From the NCBI GenBank assembly GCA_037447655.1, contig JBBHKE010000632.1, positions 59,571-123,570 on the forward strand: a DNA stretch of 64,000 bases, given 5' to 3'. Source of the DNA: Zygnema cylindricum. Taxonomy: Eukaryota; Streptophyta; Zygnematophyceae; Zygnematales; Zygnemataceae. Numbering within the stretch: position 1 is the first letter of the stretch; every line of letters starts with the position of its first letter. Below, piece after piece: positions 63,810 through 64,000 of this stretch. Position numbers and translations under genes: made by a program. Under the pieces are notes generated by a model. It had not been told where the DNA came from. It ran no database searches and was given only the letters and a program-made list of their open reading frames with translations.

Positions 63810-64000
63810 GAAAGGAGACAGAGAGGAAGAGGGAGAGGGAGAAGGAGAGGGTCAAGAGGGAGAGGAAGAGGGAGAGGAGAGGGAAAGGGAGAGGGAGAGG
63901 AGAGGGAAAGGGAGAGGGAGAGGGAGAGAAAAAGACGGAGAGGGAGAGGGAGAAGGAGAGCGAGAGGGAGAGTTAGAGGGAAAGGAAGGGGAGAGTAAGA
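63810..64000. repeat. GAGAGG microsatellite at window end
   Basis: Purine array upstream (gene strand) of the acceptor of the exon at 63795-63660; it continues past the window. Confidence 0.9.

Overview
This is nuclear DNA of a plant-type eukaryote, not a prokaryote. Every recognisable gene is split by GT-AG introns (one GC-AG). The gene set is plant-like: two plant-type three-repeat MYB factors, an aspartic protease with a saposin-like plant-specific insert, an mTERF protein, and an adenylosuccinate synthetase with a transit-peptide-like leader. Intron bloat, abundant MITE/TIR elements and long purine/pyrimidine microsatellites suggest a large, repeat-rich genome. A streptophyte alga or non-flowering plant is my guess; the species cannot be fixed from the sequence alone.

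Layout. 1-0.6 kb: 3' end of a PET117-like cytochrome-oxidase assembly factor (+). 3.4-9.7 kb: a full 3R-MYB gene (-). 10.4-11.0 kb: two MITEs. 11.1-14.1 kb: a dead non-LTR retrotransposon. 18.3-20.4 kb: a second, truncated 3R-MYB paralogue (-), so the retroelement lies between tandem duplicates. 20.6-26.0 kb: nested terminal-inverted-repeat elements carrying a duplicated Cys-rich exon-like segment. 26.5-28.5 kb: the first two exons of adenylosuccinate synthetase (+), with no later exon found. 30.6-34.2 kb: an orphan exon, decayed duplicate pieces of an mTERF locus, and an intact single-exon mTERF gene (-). 34.4-37.9 kb: a transposon island including a Mutator-like element with an exact 9-bp target duplication. 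38.8-51.2 kb: a 13-exon phytepsin-type aspartic protease (-). 51.3-58.8 kb: no gene; a 0.9-kb direct repeat pair. 58.9-63.8 kb: the last ten exons of VPS35L, a Retriever/Commander subunit (-), whose 5' part lies beyond the window.

The genes do not form a pathway: they are mitochondrial assembly, cell-cycle transcription, purine synthesis, organelle gene expression, vacuolar proteolysis and endosomal recycling functions.

The most unusual signal is in the introns of the protease gene. Short copies of the adjacent exon edge, including the splice site and the first or last 40-70 coding bases, are reiterated in a decaying series inside the neighbouring intron. This happens at exons 2, 5, 6 and 13. 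Some of this repeated material blends into simple arrays (TTGACC, GA/CT), and purine microsatellites have entered coding exons in two genes. Introns here appear to grow by repeated copying of exon-intron junctions.
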